Below, in pieces: positions 43,504-52,907 of a stretch of DNA of 64,000 nt; position 1 is the first letter of the stretch, and each line of letters starts with the position of its first letter. The notes below the pieces were generated by a model, which was not told the origin of the DNA, made no database searches, and saw only the letters and a program-made list of their open reading frames with translations. The position numbers and the translations under genes are program-made. Origin of the DNA: Pseudomonas sp. HN11 (GTDB lineage Bacteria; Pseudomonadota; Gammaproteobacteria; Pseudomonadales; Pseudomonadaceae); contig NZ_CP089985.1 of the NCBI RefSeq assembly GCF_021390155.1, forward strand, positions 2,987,001 through 3,051,000, given 5' to 3'.

Positions 43504-45245
43504 GAGTGCTCTCCAACAGGGGATAAGGTAACGCGTGCGCTGTAAGGCGGCAGATGTATGCCACTGTTGGCAGGCGTTTCGAAAAGAACAGGTCCTGTCG
43601 CCGGGTGATCCAGGGGGACGGCGCTCAGGTTGAGATCGATTTGCAGCAAGCTGCCATTGCCCAGGCGCCAACGAGCCGTGACCGCGTGATCAGCCAACAC
43701 CTGGGCACCCAATGCCACACTTGCGGGCAGGTGCGGCACGATATGCCGGTGGCGCAGGCTCAGCAGTTGTTGATAAAGCCCGGTGTGTGCGTTCTCGGTA
43801 AAACTGGGCATGGTTTGCAAAAACGTCGGCAGGGCGTTGGGGTCGGGAATGCGTTCGCGTCGCTTCGGGTCCTGGAACGCCGCGAAATCCTTGAATTCAT
43901 TACGTCGGCCTTCGCGCACCGCTTCGGCCAGCTCGCCATGGTGATCGGTGAAAAACAGGAACGGCTCGCCGGCGTTGACCTCATCGCCCATGAACATCAA
44001 CGGGATCATCGGCGAGAGCAACAGCAGAACAGTTGCCGCCTCCAATGCCGGAGGCGAGCAGAGCTGGTGGAGACGCTCGCCCAGCGCGCGGTTGCCGATC
44101 TGGTCGTGGTTTTGCAGGAACGCGACAAACGCGCTCGGTGGCAAATGCCCACTGGGTTCGCCACGCTCATGACCATGCCGGGTGGCATGGCCTTGGTAGA
44201 CAAAACCTTCGCTCAGGCAGCGCGCCAGTTTTTCGGTAGGGTCTTGGGCAAAATCGCTGTAATAAGCGTCCGTTTCGCCAGTCAGCAGCACGTGCATGAC
44301 GTTATGGAAATCGTCGTTCCACTGCGCGTCGAAATCCTGCTCGAGGAGGTTGGCCTGATTGAGCTCGTTTTCCAGCATCAGCCAGACGTGACGGCCCGTG
44401 TCCACTTGCTCGCGGACGCGATGGGCCAATTCCTTGAGGAAACCCGGGTTGTCGATAGCGTGTACGGCGTCCAGGCGCAGACCGTCGAAGCGGTACTCCA
44501 GCAACCACATCAGCGCGTTATCCAGGAAGAAGTCCCGTACTTCTCGGCGCTCAAAGTCGATCCCCGCGCCCCATGGCGTGTGCACATCTTCCTGGAAAAA
44601 CCCCTTGGCATATTGGCCCAGGTAGTTGCCATCAGGACCGAAATGGTTGTAGACCACATCAAGTATCACCGCCAGGCCGTGTTCGTGGGCACTGTCGATC
44701 AGGTGCTTGAGTTGTTCGGGCGTGCCGTAGGAAGCTTGGGGCGCATAGGGCAGGACCCCGTCGTAGCCCCAGTTGCGCTCGCCAGGGAACTGCGCCAAGG
44801 GCATCAATTCAATCGCGGTAATGCCCAGCTCGGCCAGGCGTGGCAGGTGTTGCTCGATGCCGGCGTAGCCACCCATGGCACCCACGTGCAGTTCATAGAT
44901 CACTGCTTCGTGCCAGGGGCGGCCTTGCCAATTACTGTGGCGCCATTGATAGGCGAGGGGATCAACCACCAGGCTCCAACCATGCACGTCCACGGCTTGA
45001 GCCCTGGAGGCCGGGTCGGGTACATCCATTTCCCCGTCGATATTGAAGCGGTAGCGCGTGCCCGCCGGGCACGCTATTTCGGTTTCAAACCAGCCTTCTG
45101 CCTGAGGCAGCATGGCGATGGACTTGCCGTCTTCCAATTCAACGCTGACATAAAACGCGTCTGGCGCCCACAAGGCAAAACGCGTGTGTTGCGCGTCCAG
45201 CATGATTGCGCCGTGGGGCCAGGTTTCCAGAGTCCGTAACGGCAT
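43500..45245 (-). CDS. treZ: Maltooligosyltrehalose trehalohydrolase
   Basis: Releases trehalose from the TreY product. The 581-residue GH13 enzyme has the N-terminal E-set domain (TRFALWAPDAFYVSVELEDG), AVILDVVYNHFGPDGNYL, and FDGLRLDAVHAI with the catalytic Asp near residue 252. HVWLMLENELNQA carries the Glu and AFLQNHDQIGNRALG the third Asp. GGGAGG precedes the ATG. It lies 20 bp after glgA and is coupled to malQ by TTGA. Confidence 0.95.
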   Translation of the reverse strand: MPLRTLETWPHGAIMLDAQHTRFALWAPDAFYVSVELEDGKSIAMLPQAEGWFETEIACPAGTRYRFNIDGEMDVPDPASRAQAVDVHGWSLVVDPLAYQWRHSNWQGRPWHEAVIYELHVGAMGGYAGIEQHLPRLAELGITAIELMPLAQFPGERNWGYDGVLPYAPQASYGTPEQLKHLIDSAHEHGLAVILDVVYNHFGPDGNYLGQYAKGFFQEDVHTPWGAGIDFERREVRDFFLDNALMWLLEYRFDGLRLDAVHAIDNPGFLKELAHRVREQVDTGRHVWLMLENELNQANLLEQDFDAQWNDDFHNVMHVLLTGETDAYYSDFAQDPTEKLARCLSEGFVYQGHATRHGHERGEPSGHLPPSAFVAFLQNHDQIGNRALGERLHQLCSPPALEAATVLLLLSPMIPLMFMGDEVNAGEPFLFFTDHHGELAEAVREGRRNEFKDFAAFQDPKRRERIPDPNALPTFLQTMPSFTENAHTGLYQQLLSLRHRHIVPHLPASVALGAQVLADHAVTARWRLGNGSLLQIDLNLSAVPLDHPATGPVLFETPANSGIHLPPYSARVTLSPVGEHS

Positions 45246-45265
45246 CTATAGAGACCTCCCGTTGA

Positions 45266-46819
45266 TTATTTAGCGGATTTCCCCAGTGCTTTAGCCACCA
45301 GCTGCTCATAGAGTTCGGCGTAGGGTTCGACCGCCTGGCTCCAGTTGAAGGGTTGCGTCATCGCTCGGCAACGCATGGCATTAAGCAGACCAGGAAAGGC
45401 AAACACCTTGAACGCGCGGCTCAAGGCTTCTTTGTAGCTGTCGACGGTGGATTCATTGAACAGAAAGCCGGTCACGCCATTTTCGATGGTGTCGGCCAAG
45501 CCGCCGGTATTGCGTGCCACGGGCAGCGAACCGAAGCGCTGTGCGTACATTTGGCTCAGCCCGCATGGCTCGTAGCGCGATGGCATCAGCAGGAAGTCAC
45601 TGCCGGCGAACATGCGCCGGGCGTCGGTCTCGTTAAAACCGATGCGCACACCGATCTGGCCTGGGAAGCGCAGCGCGAGTTCACGCATTGCATTTTCTTC
45701 TTCCGGCTCACCGCGACCGATAATCGCGATTTGGCCGCCTTGTTCGACAATAAAGCTGGCAACGGCTTCGGTCAGGTCCAGGCCTTTCTGGAACACCAGG
45801 CGCGAAACCACAGCAAACAGTGGACCGGTGGAGTCACTCAGGCCGAACAGTTCACGGACTTGAGCGGCGTTGACCGCTTTGCCTTCCCAGTCGCCGATGT
45901 TGAAGTTGTGGGTCAGGTGTGGATCAGTAGACGTTTCCCAACTGTCTTCGATGCCGTTGGGAATGCCACTGAGCAAGCCTTGTTGAGTCTTGCTGGCGAG
46001 AAAACCATCCAGACCGCAGCCAAATTCCGGGGTGGTGATTTCCCGTGCGTAGGTGGCGCTCACGGTGGTGATATGGCTCGAATACGCCATACCGGCCTTG
46101 AGGAACGACATCTTGCCGTAGAACTCCATGCCTTCCTGTTGCAGGGCGTGGGGTGGAATGCCCAGCTCCGGCGTGGAAGCCAGGCTGATCACGCCCTGAT
46201 AAGCCAGGTTATGGATGGTGAACAGCGTCGGCGTGCGCGACCCGCGCCAGTGCATATAAGCCGGGGCCAGGCCAGCGGGCCAGTCGTGGGCGTGCACCAG
46301 GTCCGGGCACCAGTGGATCTGTGCCAGGTTGGCGGCCATGTCGGCGGCGGCCAGGCCCAGGCGGGCGAAACGAATATGGTTGTCTGGCCAGTCGCGGCCG
46401 TTGTTCGCGCCATAGGGAGTGCCTTCGCGCTCGTACAACTCGGGGCAGATCAGTACATAGATTACCAGGCCGTCCTTGAGGTCCATGCGCCCGATCTTGC
46501 ATGGCGGCAGTGCGGCGTGACCACCCAGCTCACCGATGATATGGATCGGGTTGTCGCTGTCCATCACCTGCGGGTAACCAGGGATCAGCACCCGCACATC
46601 GTGCAGGTGGGCCATGGCGCGGGGCAGGGCCGCGGACACATCGCCCAGGCCGCCGGTCTTCACCAGGTCGGCGAACTCGGAGGTCACAAACAGGACTTTC
46701 TTACGATTAGGGTTCTGACTCACGATCGGCCGCACAGTGTTCGGCAGGTCGGTCAACGAAGACCCCCCTACCGGATGACTGACACGCTCTCCCTGAATAT
46801 CTACCGCGGCACTGATCAT
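45266..46819 (-). CDS. glgA: Glycogen (alpha-glucan) synthase
   Basis: A 517-residue GT5 synthase extending alpha-1,4-glucan from a nucleotide-glucose donor. After an unusual 45-residue N-terminal extension comes KKVLFVTSEFADLVKTGGLG, with the donor-binding KTGGL motif. DLVHAHDWPAGLAPAYM and the C-terminal LLMPSRYEPCGLSQMYAQR (E-x7-E region) follow. Start 46819 has GGGAG in front; an ATG five codons earlier is also in frame. It is first in the trehalose/glucan operon, with the promoter presumably in the A+T-rich region upstream. Confidence 0.94.
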   Translation of the reverse strand: MISAAVDIQGERVSHPVGGSSLTDLPNTVRPIVSQNPNRKKVLFVTSEFADLVKTGGLGDVSAALPRAMAHLHDVRVLIPGYPQVMDSDNPIHIIGELGGHAALPPCKIGRMDLKDGLVIYVLICPELYEREGTPYGANNGRDWPDNHIRFARLGLAAADMAANLAQIHWCPDLVHAHDWPAGLAPAYMHWRGSRTPTLFTIHNLAYQGVISLASTPELGIPPHALQQEGMEFYGKMSFLKAGMAYSSHITTVSATYAREITTPEFGCGLDGFLASKTQQGLLSGIPNGIEDSWETSTDPHLTHNFNIGDWEGKAVNAAQVRELFGLSDSTGPLFAVVSRLVFQKGLDLTEAVASFIVEQGGQIAIIGRGEPEEENAMRELALRFPGQIGVRIGFNETDARRMFAGSDFLLMPSRYEPCGLSQMYAQRFGSLPVARNTGGLADTIENGVTGFLFNESTVDSYKEALSRAFKVFAFPGLLNAMRCRAMTQPFNWSQAVEPYAELYEQLVAKALGKSAK

Positions 46820-47079
46820 AGTTCTCTCCCACATGTTGGTCGGCTAATGGCCCGCTGCCATTAGCTCCGATGACCGCATCCTGCGGCCAGGCGCACAAGC
46901 ACTGTACAAACTGGCAAGGCGTATGCCAGTTGCACGGTTAGCCAAAAAAGATTGGATGGACGGGCATTTCGCATAAACCGCGAGTGCTCGCCTTACCTTA
47001 AAACTGGACCTACGGGAGGTTTGGAAAGTTTAGATTTTTTGCGGGGTTTTTGTTTTGGAACGGACCCATCGGTCATCAG

Positions 47080-47097
47080 TCTAGGACAGATCCTAGA
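47080..47097. promoter_or_regulatory. Perfect palindrome upstream of glgA
   Basis: TCTAGGA-caga-TCCTAGA, 7-bp arms with a 4-bp spacer, about 260 bp before the glgA start. The size and symmetry suit a dimeric repressor site. TAGGAC recurs nearby at about 47126. The regulator is unknown. Confidence 0.4.
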
Positions 47098-47172
47098 GCC
47101 TGTAGGGTTTTCAAGATTTTTTTGTAGGACAAAATACTTTTAACGATATGCTTTGAAGGCAGGAGGGGGATT

Positions 47173-47200
47173 GTAGTGAGTGGGCAAGCCCGTTCACTAC
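47173..47200. repeat. REP-like palindrome
   Basis: GTAGTGAGTGGGC and its near-perfect complement CCCGTTCACTAC around an AAG centre, located just past the stop of the 2-hydroxyacid dehydrogenase gene. It is probably the end of that transcript. Confidence 0.6.
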
Positions 47201-47230
47201 ACAGGCGGCGCTGTGCACTCAAAGGGTGCG

Positions 47231-48184
47231 TCAGCCAAGCATGCGAATGGGCGTGCCGTTGGTCCATGCTTGAATGTCTTCGATCATATGCGCGTAGAAC
47301 TGCCGGTAATTCTGTTCGCTCACATAGCCTACATGGGGCGTCGCCAGCACATTCGGCAAGCGACGAAATGGGTGATCCAGCGGCAATGGCTCTTCGGCAT
47401 ACACATCCAGTGCTGCCCCGGCCAGACGGCCGCTTTCCAGTGCGTGCACCAGCGCCGACTCATCCACAATCGGCCCGCGTGCGGTGTTGACCAAGCGAGC
47501 GCTCGGTTTCATCCACCCCAGCGCCTCGGCATCCACCAACCCACGGCTGCGGTCACTGAGCACCAAGTGAACGGTGAGGATATCGGCCTGTTCAAACAGT
47601 GCTTGCTTGCTGACCCAGGTCACGCCCGATTCCGCCGCGCGTTCCGGTGTGAGGTTTTCACTCCAGGCAATCACGCGCATACCAAATACCTGGGCAAACT
47701 GCGCCACTTTCTGGCCAATGCTGCCCAGGCCGAGTATTCCCAGGGTCTTGCCATGCAGGTCGCCGCCCAGGCCAACCTGCCAGTGGCCGGCGCGCAAGGA
47801 GTTGGCTTCTGCCAGCAGATTGCGGGTTGAAGCCATGATCAGCGCCCAGGTCAATTCGGGTGCCGCCTGTTTATAACTGTCGGTACCGCACACTGTGATG
47901 CCCAAGGCCTTGGCTGCGGGGATGTCGATGGCGGCGTTGCGCATGCCGCCGGTCACCAGCAACTTGAGCTTCGACAGGCCTTGCAGCAGGGCTTTGTCGA
48001 AGGTCGAGCGTTCACGCATGACGCAAATCACCTCGTAGCCCTTCAAACGCTCGATCATGGCAGCGGTATCTGTCGGGTAGTCGTGGAGGAAGTGCACCTG
48101 GCCCACGGCCTCCAGCACTGACCAATCCACCACGTCGCTGGCCACGTTCTGCCAATCATCAATCACTGCGATCTGTACCGACAT
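47231..48184 (-). CDS. D-2-hydroxyacid dehydrogenase family protein
   Basis: A 317-residue NAD-dependent dehydrogenase. LGILGLGSIGQKVAQFA is the Rossmann loop (near residues 147-163). The catalytic set is complete: Arg in VNTARGPIVDESALV (near 232), Glu in the following helix, His in LATPHVGYVSEQN (near 285). It resembles SerA-like or hydroxypyruvate/2-ketoacid reductases; the substrate is not determinable. It stands alone or is second to the hydrolase gene 26 bp upstream. Confidence 0.9.
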   Translation of the reverse strand: MSVQIAVIDDWQNVASDVVDWSVLEAVGQVHFLHDYPTDTAAMIERLKGYEVICVMRERSTFDKALLQGLSKLKLLVTGGMRNAAIDIPAAKALGITVCGTDSYKQAAPELTWALIMASTRNLLAEANSLRAGHWQVGLGGDLHGKTLGILGLGSIGQKVAQFAQVFGMRVIAWSENLTPERAAESGVTWVSKQALFEQADILTVHLVLSDRSRGLVDAEALGWMKPSARLVNTARGPIVDESALVHALESGRLAGAALDVYAEEPLPLDHPFRRLPNVLATPHVGYVSEQNYRQFYAHMIEDIQAWTNGTPIRMLG

Positions 48185-48210
48185 TCACGAGTGCCTCGAA
48201 AAAGGTTGGA

Positions 48211-49212
48211 TTAAAGGACGTTCAAACCCTGCAACAGCGCTGTATGAAACCGCGACGGTTCTTCCATTTGCGGCGCGTGCCCTAAACCGGGGAATTCCAC
48301 CAGGGTGGAATGGGGAATCAACTTGGCCACTTGCTTGCCCAGCACGGCATAGTCGCCCAGCTTGGCCTTGACCGCCGGCGGTGCGATGTCTTTGCCGATG
48401 GCGGTGTTATCGGACGTGCCGATCAGCAGCAGCGTGGGCATTTGCAGGTTCTTGAACTCGTAGTACACCGGCTGGGTGAAGATCATGTCGTAAATCAACG
48501 CCGAGTTCCAGGCGACCCGCGTATGCCCAGGGCCGTTGCTCAAGCCGGCGTACATGTCCACCCAACGCTCGTACTCGGGTTTCCAGCGCCCGACGTAGTA
48601 GGTGTTGAGCTGGTATTTGCGAATGCCTTCGGCGTTAACCTTCAGCTCCCGCGCGTACCACTGGTCGACGCTCAGGGAGGGCACGCCCAGTGCCTTCCAG
48701 TCCTCCAGGCCAATGGGGTTGACCAACCCCAACTGCTCGGTCTGTGCCGGATACATCAGTGCGTAACGGGTGGCGAGCATGCCGCCGGTGGAGTGGCCGA
48801 TGATCGTGGCTTTTTGTATGCCGAGTTTTTCCAACAGTTGATGGGTATTCAATGCCAACTGCTGAAAGCTGTATTGGTAGTGCTCGGGCTTGCTTGAGCT
48901 GCAGAACCCGATCTGGTCCGGAGTGATCACACGGTAGCCGGCTTCACTCAGGGCTTTGATCGAACCCTCCCAAGTGGCCCCGCAAAAATTCTTGCCGTGC
49001 ATCAACACCACACTTCGGCCGTTGGCGGTGCCTTTGGCGGGGACGTCCATGTAACCCATTTGCAAAGACTTGCCCTGGGATTGAAATTCGAAATGCTTGA
49101 GCGGATAGGGGTATTCAAAGCCCTGCAGCTCGGGGCCGTAGGTGGCGGCGAAGACAGGGGCAGTACTGGCGGCGAGCAGGCCGGCGATGCAAAAAGCGCG
49201 GATCAGAGGCAT
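48211..49212 (-). CDS. Exported alpha/beta hydrolase (serine)
   Basis: A 333-residue hydrolase with a signal peptide (AFCIAGLLAASTAPVFA). VLMHGKNFCGATWEG gives the oxyanion site, IGHSTGGMLATRY (near residue 155) the Ser nucleophile elbow, and GLGHAPQMEEP the His. There is a cap region between them. The substrate is unknown. Start 49212 is chosen for GGAG and the signal peptide; upstream in-frame codons overlap the YqaA gene. Confidence 0.87.
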   Translation of the reverse strand: MPLIRAFCIAGLLAASTAPVFAATYGPELQGFEYPYPLKHFEFQSQGKSLQMGYMDVPAKGTANGRSVVLMHGKNFCGATWEGSIKALSEAGYRVITPDQIGFCSSSKPEHYQYSFQQLALNTHQLLEKLGIQKATIIGHSTGGMLATRYALMYPAQTEQLGLVNPIGLEDWKALGVPSLSVDQWYARELKVNAEGIRKYQLNTYYVGRWKPEYERWVDMYAGLSNGPGHTRVAWNSALIYDMIFTQPVYYEFKNLQMPTLLLIGTSDNTAIGKDIAPPAVKAKLGDYAVLGKQVAKLIPHSTLVEFPGLGHAPQMEEPSRFHTALLQGLNVL

Positions 49213-49256
49213 TGGCAAGGCTCCGAGAAAGGTGCTCGGATGCTGTTGCGAGGCGA

Positions 49257-49700
49257 TTAAGTGGGGATTAACACCCATTGCAAGGTCACGGCAGCCAGCA
49301 CGCCATATCGAACGCTTTTGGCCAAGGTCACCAGCAGCAAAAATCGCCATAGTGGCTCGCGCATCACCCCGGCCACCAAGGTCAGTGGGTCACCGATGAT
49401 CGGCACCCAGCTGAGCAATAACGTCCAATGCCCCCAGCGTTGGTAATGGCTGCGAGCCTTGTCCAGCTGCTTGTCACTGACCGGAAACCAGCGTCGTTCC
49501 TTGAAGTGCTCAACCCAGCGGCCCAGCCACCAGTTCACCAGAGAGCCCAGCACATTGCCCAGGGTGGCAACGCCCAGCAACAACCACAGGCTGTAATGCC
49601 CGCTGAGCAGCAGACCCACCAGCACAGCTTCCGATTGCAGTGGCAGCAGTGTCGCAGCGCCAAACGCCGCGAAGAATAACCCCAGGTAGCCAGCGATCAT
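49257..49700 (-). CDS. YqaA-family inner-membrane protein (DedA/VTT-like)
   Basis: A 147-residue membrane protein with about four segments. FGAATLLPLQSEAVLVGLLL carries the re-entrant Glu typical of DedA/VTT proteins, and LLSWVPIIGDPLTLVAGVM the second conserved loop. VTT proteins scramble or flip lipid carriers; YqaA itself is uncharacterised. The start overlaps the DUF411 stop (ATGA). Confidence 0.85.
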   Translation of the reverse strand: MIAGYLGLFFAAFGAATLLPLQSEAVLVGLLLSGHYSLWLLLGVATLGNVLGSLVNWWLGRWVEHFKERRWFPVSDKQLDKARSHYQRWGHWTLLLSWVPIIGDPLTLVAGVMREPLWRFLLLVTLAKSVRYGVLAAVTLQWVLIPT

Positions 49701-50143
49701 TGCGCCGGGTATTCAGCCACCACGACGTCCTTGCCTTCACGGGTCAGGCCGATGACTTGATAGGCCTCGCTGCGGCCTTCGACTTCCATGCCAGGTGAGC
49801 CCATGGGCATGCCCGGCGCGGCGATGCCCAGCAGGTCGTCGCGTTTACGCAAGGCCAGCAATTGTTCGGCGGGCACGTGGCCTTCGACGAATTTGCCGTC
49901 GATCACAGCGGTATGGCATGAGCCCAGTCGCGGAGCGACACCCAAGCGTTGCTTGACGGCACTCATGTCGGCTTCGACATGGTCATTGACCTTGAAGCCA
50001 TTGTTTTCCAGGTGGCTGATCCACTTTTTGCAGCAACCGCAGTTGGCGTCGCGGTGCACGTCGATGGGAATCAGATCGGCGGCCTGGGCAAGGGGGGTGG
50101 TGAAAAGGGCAGACAGCAGGGCCAGGCGCAATGTGGTTTTCAT
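49697..50143 (-). CDS. DUF411 periplasmic metal-binding protein
   Basis: A 148-residue protein with a signal peptide (LRLALLSALFTTPLAQA) and the DUF411 core: DVHRDANCGCCKKWISHLEN with a Cys-rich metal site, LGSCHTAVIDGKFVEGHVPA, and the Met-rich GIAAPGMPMGSPGME. DUF411 proteins accompany copper-resistance genes and probably handle Cu(I). It is coupled to yqaA. No other copper gene is adjacent. Confidence 0.87.
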   Translation of the reverse strand: MKTTLRLALLSALFTTPLAQAADLIPIDVHRDANCGCCKKWISHLENNGFKVNDHVEADMSAVKQRLGVAPRLGSCHTAVIDGKFVEGHVPAEQLLALRKRDDLLGIAAPGMPMGSPGMEVEGRSEAYQVIGLTREGKDVVVAEYPAQ

Positions 50144-50240
50144 AGGATCTCGCATGTCGGAGAGGGACGTGAGGATGGCGGCGATCATGACGCCGTCATA
50201 GCAGGCAAACCAGCTCTCACAGGGGTGGAGTGTTTCTAAA

Positions 50241-50699
50241 TTATACGAAGGGTGGGTTTTCCAGCCGGTGCTTGAGCTGGTCCAGGGCGATGGCCGACAG
50301 CTCAAGCATGCGCTCATGCAGCGTGGCCAGCTGCAATTCGGTTTCATAGGTCAACACGCGCTTGAACAACGTGCCGCCCTGATGGGGCAGCAGGAAATAG
50401 TGAATGGAACCGTCGACGGCCAGGGAGGTAAACACGGTCTTGAATTCGCCAGGGCGTCGAGCGATCTGTACGCGGTAACTCATGGGGACACGCACACCCA
50501 GCAAGTCAATGAACTCGGTGAAACGCGCGCCGGCGGGGAGTGAGCCGGCGGTGCCGGTATCGGCACTGAGGGACGTGGGATGCCATTCGTGCCAGCGATC
50601 CGGTTGGGTCACATAGTCGTAGACGACTTCGATAGGGACCCGAATAAAGCGTTCCTGACTGATCCGCTCCAAGCGGACCGATTGCTCGGCAGCGCGCAT
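50241..50699 (-). CDS. SRPBCC-family protein (polyketide cyclase-like)
   Basis: A 152-residue START/Bet v1-like protein: VPIEVVYDYVTQPDRWHEWH is the family opening, followed by beta strands lining a hydrophobic pocket and the C-terminal helix LELSAIALDQLKHRLE. It binds or modifies an unknown hydrophobic ligand. AGGAGG precedes ATG 50699. Confidence 0.85.
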   Translation of the reverse strand: MRAAEQSVRLERISQERFIRVPIEVVYDYVTQPDRWHEWHPTSLSADTGTAGSLPAGARFTEFIDLLGVRVPMSYRVQIARRPGEFKTVFTSLAVDGSIHYFLLPHQGGTLFKRVLTYETELQLATLHERMLELSAIALDQLKHRLENPPFV

Positions 50700-50779
50700 G
50701 GCACACCTCCTGTGTCGCACTAGGAACTGTCAGAATAGTCCCACTCCCGCACATTGCACGGGAGTGTTTCAGCCGTTTA

Positions 50780-52774
50780 TCAGCGCACCTTGAATCGGCC
50801 CATCAAGGCAATCACCTGGCCATTAGCTGCGAGAAGGCTTTGGGTATTGGTCTCAGTCGCATGGCCGCTTTGCACCAGTTCTTCGACCATTTGTCGGATC
50901 TGCACCATGCTGCGGTTGATCTCCTCGGTCACCGCGCTTTGCTGCTCGGCGGCGGTGGCGATCTGGGTGCTGAGATTGTTGATATGGCTGACGGAACCGG
51001 CCATCTCATCCAACCCGGTATTCACCCGCGCCGTGGCATCCGCTGCCGACTGGCAGCTGGCCTGGGTATTTTCCATGGCCGCAACCGATGAGCTGACGCC
51101 AGCAGTCAGGCGCGTGAGCATTTCATTGATCTGCGAAGTGCTGGCCTGGGTGCGTGCGGCGAGTGCCCGGACTTCGTCGGCCACCACCGCAAAGCCGCGG
51201 CCTTGCTCGCCGGCACGTGCGGCTTCGATCGCGGCGTTGAGGGCCAAGAGGTTGGTCTGGCCGGCAATTGCGCCGATCACCCCGAGGGTTTCGGTGATGC
51301 GTGCGGCGTCCTGGCGCATGTTTTCCACACTGTGGGTGGCGCTGGAGACTTCTCCGATCAAGGCGCTCACGCTGTTGGATGCTTCGCCTACCACCACGCG
51401 GGAACGGTCAGCGTGCTCATTCGCGCGCTGGGTGAACGCGGCTGTTTCGGCGGCATTTTGCGCCACGGTGTCGGCGGTGGAGCTCATTTCGGTGATGGCA
51501 GTGACTGTCTGATCAGTCTCCGAGGCATGCCGTACCAGGATCTGGTTGGTGTGCGCCGACGTTCGCTGAAGCTGCTCGAGGCTCGACGACATGGCACCGG
51601 TGGCCTGGGTGACTTCGCCGATCATGTTCTGCAGGTAGACGATAAAGCGGTTCACCGAGTGGCCAATGGCACCCAGTTCGTCTTCAGCGCGGATGGTAAT
51701 GCGTCGGGTCAGGTCGGCATCACCGGTAGACAGCGCGTCGATATTGGTCTTGAGCGACTTCATGCGCTGCACCAACTGGCGGATCGCATACACCGCAAGC
51801 AGCACCAGCAGCAATACCATGGGAATTTGCAGCAGGGCCAGGGTGCCCAGCACGTCATCGCGCTGGGCGGTGATCAGTGAGGTAGGCAGGGCGGTGGCAA
51901 GGAACCACGGGGTGCCACCAATCGGGCGCATATAAAAAGTGCTGGCTACGCCCTGGTTGTCGAACTCGCTGCGTTGCAGGGCCTGCTCGCGGTGAGCCAA
52001 CGCTTTGGTGACCTGGGCGGCGAACGCCGAGGTGCCACTGAGCTCGCTGATGTTTTTCAATACCACCGGGCCGCTGATGCGCGAGCTGTTGCTGATGATC
52101 TTGCCGTCGCCCTCGACGATCAGCATTTGCCCGCCGATGTCTTTCTCTTTGCTGGCGACCAAGTCATTGAAGAAGCCCAGGGTCACATCGATGGTGGCGA
52201 CGCCATAGGGCACGCCGTCGCGCTGGATGGCCATGGCGCAGTTGGTACGCGGCTCCTGGCTGGCGTCGTCTTTGTAGGCGGCGGCCCAGGCACATTGACC
52301 GCGTGGCGAAGCGAGACCGCCCTTGTACCAGCTCTGGTCGTAATAGTTGGGCGCCGGATCGCTGTTCCAGAAGGTGTTCACGGTCAGCTTGCCGGATGCG
52401 TCACGGTGCCAGAACGTGCTGTGTTTGTTGCGCCCAGGCGTGCGTTGATTGGGCAGCGGCCAGATCCCGCCGCCGAAGACTTTCAGCTCGCCATATTGGT
52501 CGACCAGGCCCGGCAGCACCTTGTCGATGGCATCGCTGTCGAGCAAGGGGATGGTCTGGGTGATGCTGCGTTGCTGGGACTGAACCTTGTTCAGTTCGCC
52601 CTGGATCTGTTCGGCCACTTCAGCGATGCGGTTGAGTACCACCTGTTCTTCGGTGTGGCGCAGCGTTGGGGCGACCAACTGGCCGATACCCACCACCGTC
52701 AACACAAATAACACCAGGACGAACAGCACCAGGAACAGGGTATAGCGGGCTTGGATGGAGCGCAGTGGGGGCAT
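50780..52774 (-). CDS. Methyl-accepting chemoreceptor with periplasmic dCache domain
   Basis: A 664-residue transmembrane receptor. TM1 ([19 protein letters not shown]) is followed by a double-Cache ligand domain (about 35-315; [29 protein letters not shown]). Then come TM2 (about 318-340), HAMP, and a signalling domain with [16 protein letters not shown]. The membrane-proximal pocket lacks the RxWY of amino-acid-sensing dCache_1AA domains (the text is QSWY), so the ligand is uncertain. No CheB/CheR pentapeptide ends the protein. Confidence 0.92.
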   Translation of the reverse strand: MPPLRSIQARYTLFLVLFVLVLFVLTVVGIGQLVAPTLRHTEEQVVLNRIAEVAEQIQGELNKVQSQQRSITQTIPLLDSDAIDKVLPGLVDQYGELKVFGGGIWPLPNQRTPGRNKHSTFWHRDASGKLTVNTFWNSDPAPNYYDQSWYKGGLASPRGQCAWAAAYKDDASQEPRTNCAMAIQRDGVPYGVATIDVTLGFFNDLVASKEKDIGGQMLIVEGDGKIISNSSRISGPVVLKNISELSGTSAFAAQVTKALAHREQALQRSEFDNQGVASTFYMRPIGGTPWFLATALPTSLITAQRDDVLGTLALLQIPMVLLLVLLAVYAIRQLVQRMKSLKTNIDALSTGDADLTRRITIRAEDELGAIGHSVNRFIVYLQNMIGEVTQATGAMSSSLEQLQRTSAHTNQILVRHASETDQTVTAITEMSSTADTVAQNAAETAAFTQRANEHADRSRVVVGEASNSVSALIGEVSSATHSVENMRQDAARITETLGVIGAIAGQTNLLALNAAIEAARAGEQGRGFAVVADEVRALAARTQASTSQINEMLTRLTAGVSSSVAAMENTQASCQSAADATARVNTGLDEMAGSVSHINNLSTQIATAAEQQSAVTEEINRSMVQIRQMVEELVQSGHATETNTQSLLAANGQVIALMGRFKVR

Positions 52775-52877
52775 GGGGTCGTCCTTACGAAGCGTTATTA
52801 TCGACGCGGCTTTGTTAGAGCTTCGTAGGGCTATCGGCTTGGGAAAGCGGAGCTTTAGGTACGTTCGTACAAGAAAG

Positions 52878-52902
52878 AAGAGCGCCGGGTGAGGGCGCTC
52901 TT
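52878..52902. terminator. Terminator after the aldo-keto reductase gene
   Basis: AAGAGCGCC-gggtgag-GGCGCTCTT, a 9-bp stem. It lies 6 bp past the aldo-keto reductase stop on the minus strand, with a T-rich tail (CTTTCTT) there; on the plus strand a T5 run follows. It is the likely end for the reductase transcript. Confidence 0.75.
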
Positions 52903-52907
52903 TTTAT

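Larger units (their letters stand above)
46820..47230. other. A+T-rich intergenic region upstream of glgA
   Basis: There is no coding frame with natural composition. It must hold the glgA operon promoter on the minus strand; runs of T/A around 47030-47060 and 47110-47150 stand out in this G+C-rich genome. A perfect palindrome (47080-47097) and a REP-like hairpin (47173-47200) are listed separately. Confidence 0.6.

Noticed and set aside
43504..43671. Upstream 56-codon extension of malQ
   Set aside because: It lies wholly in treZ in a different frame and reads as low-plausibility sequence; TTG 43503 fits the family start.
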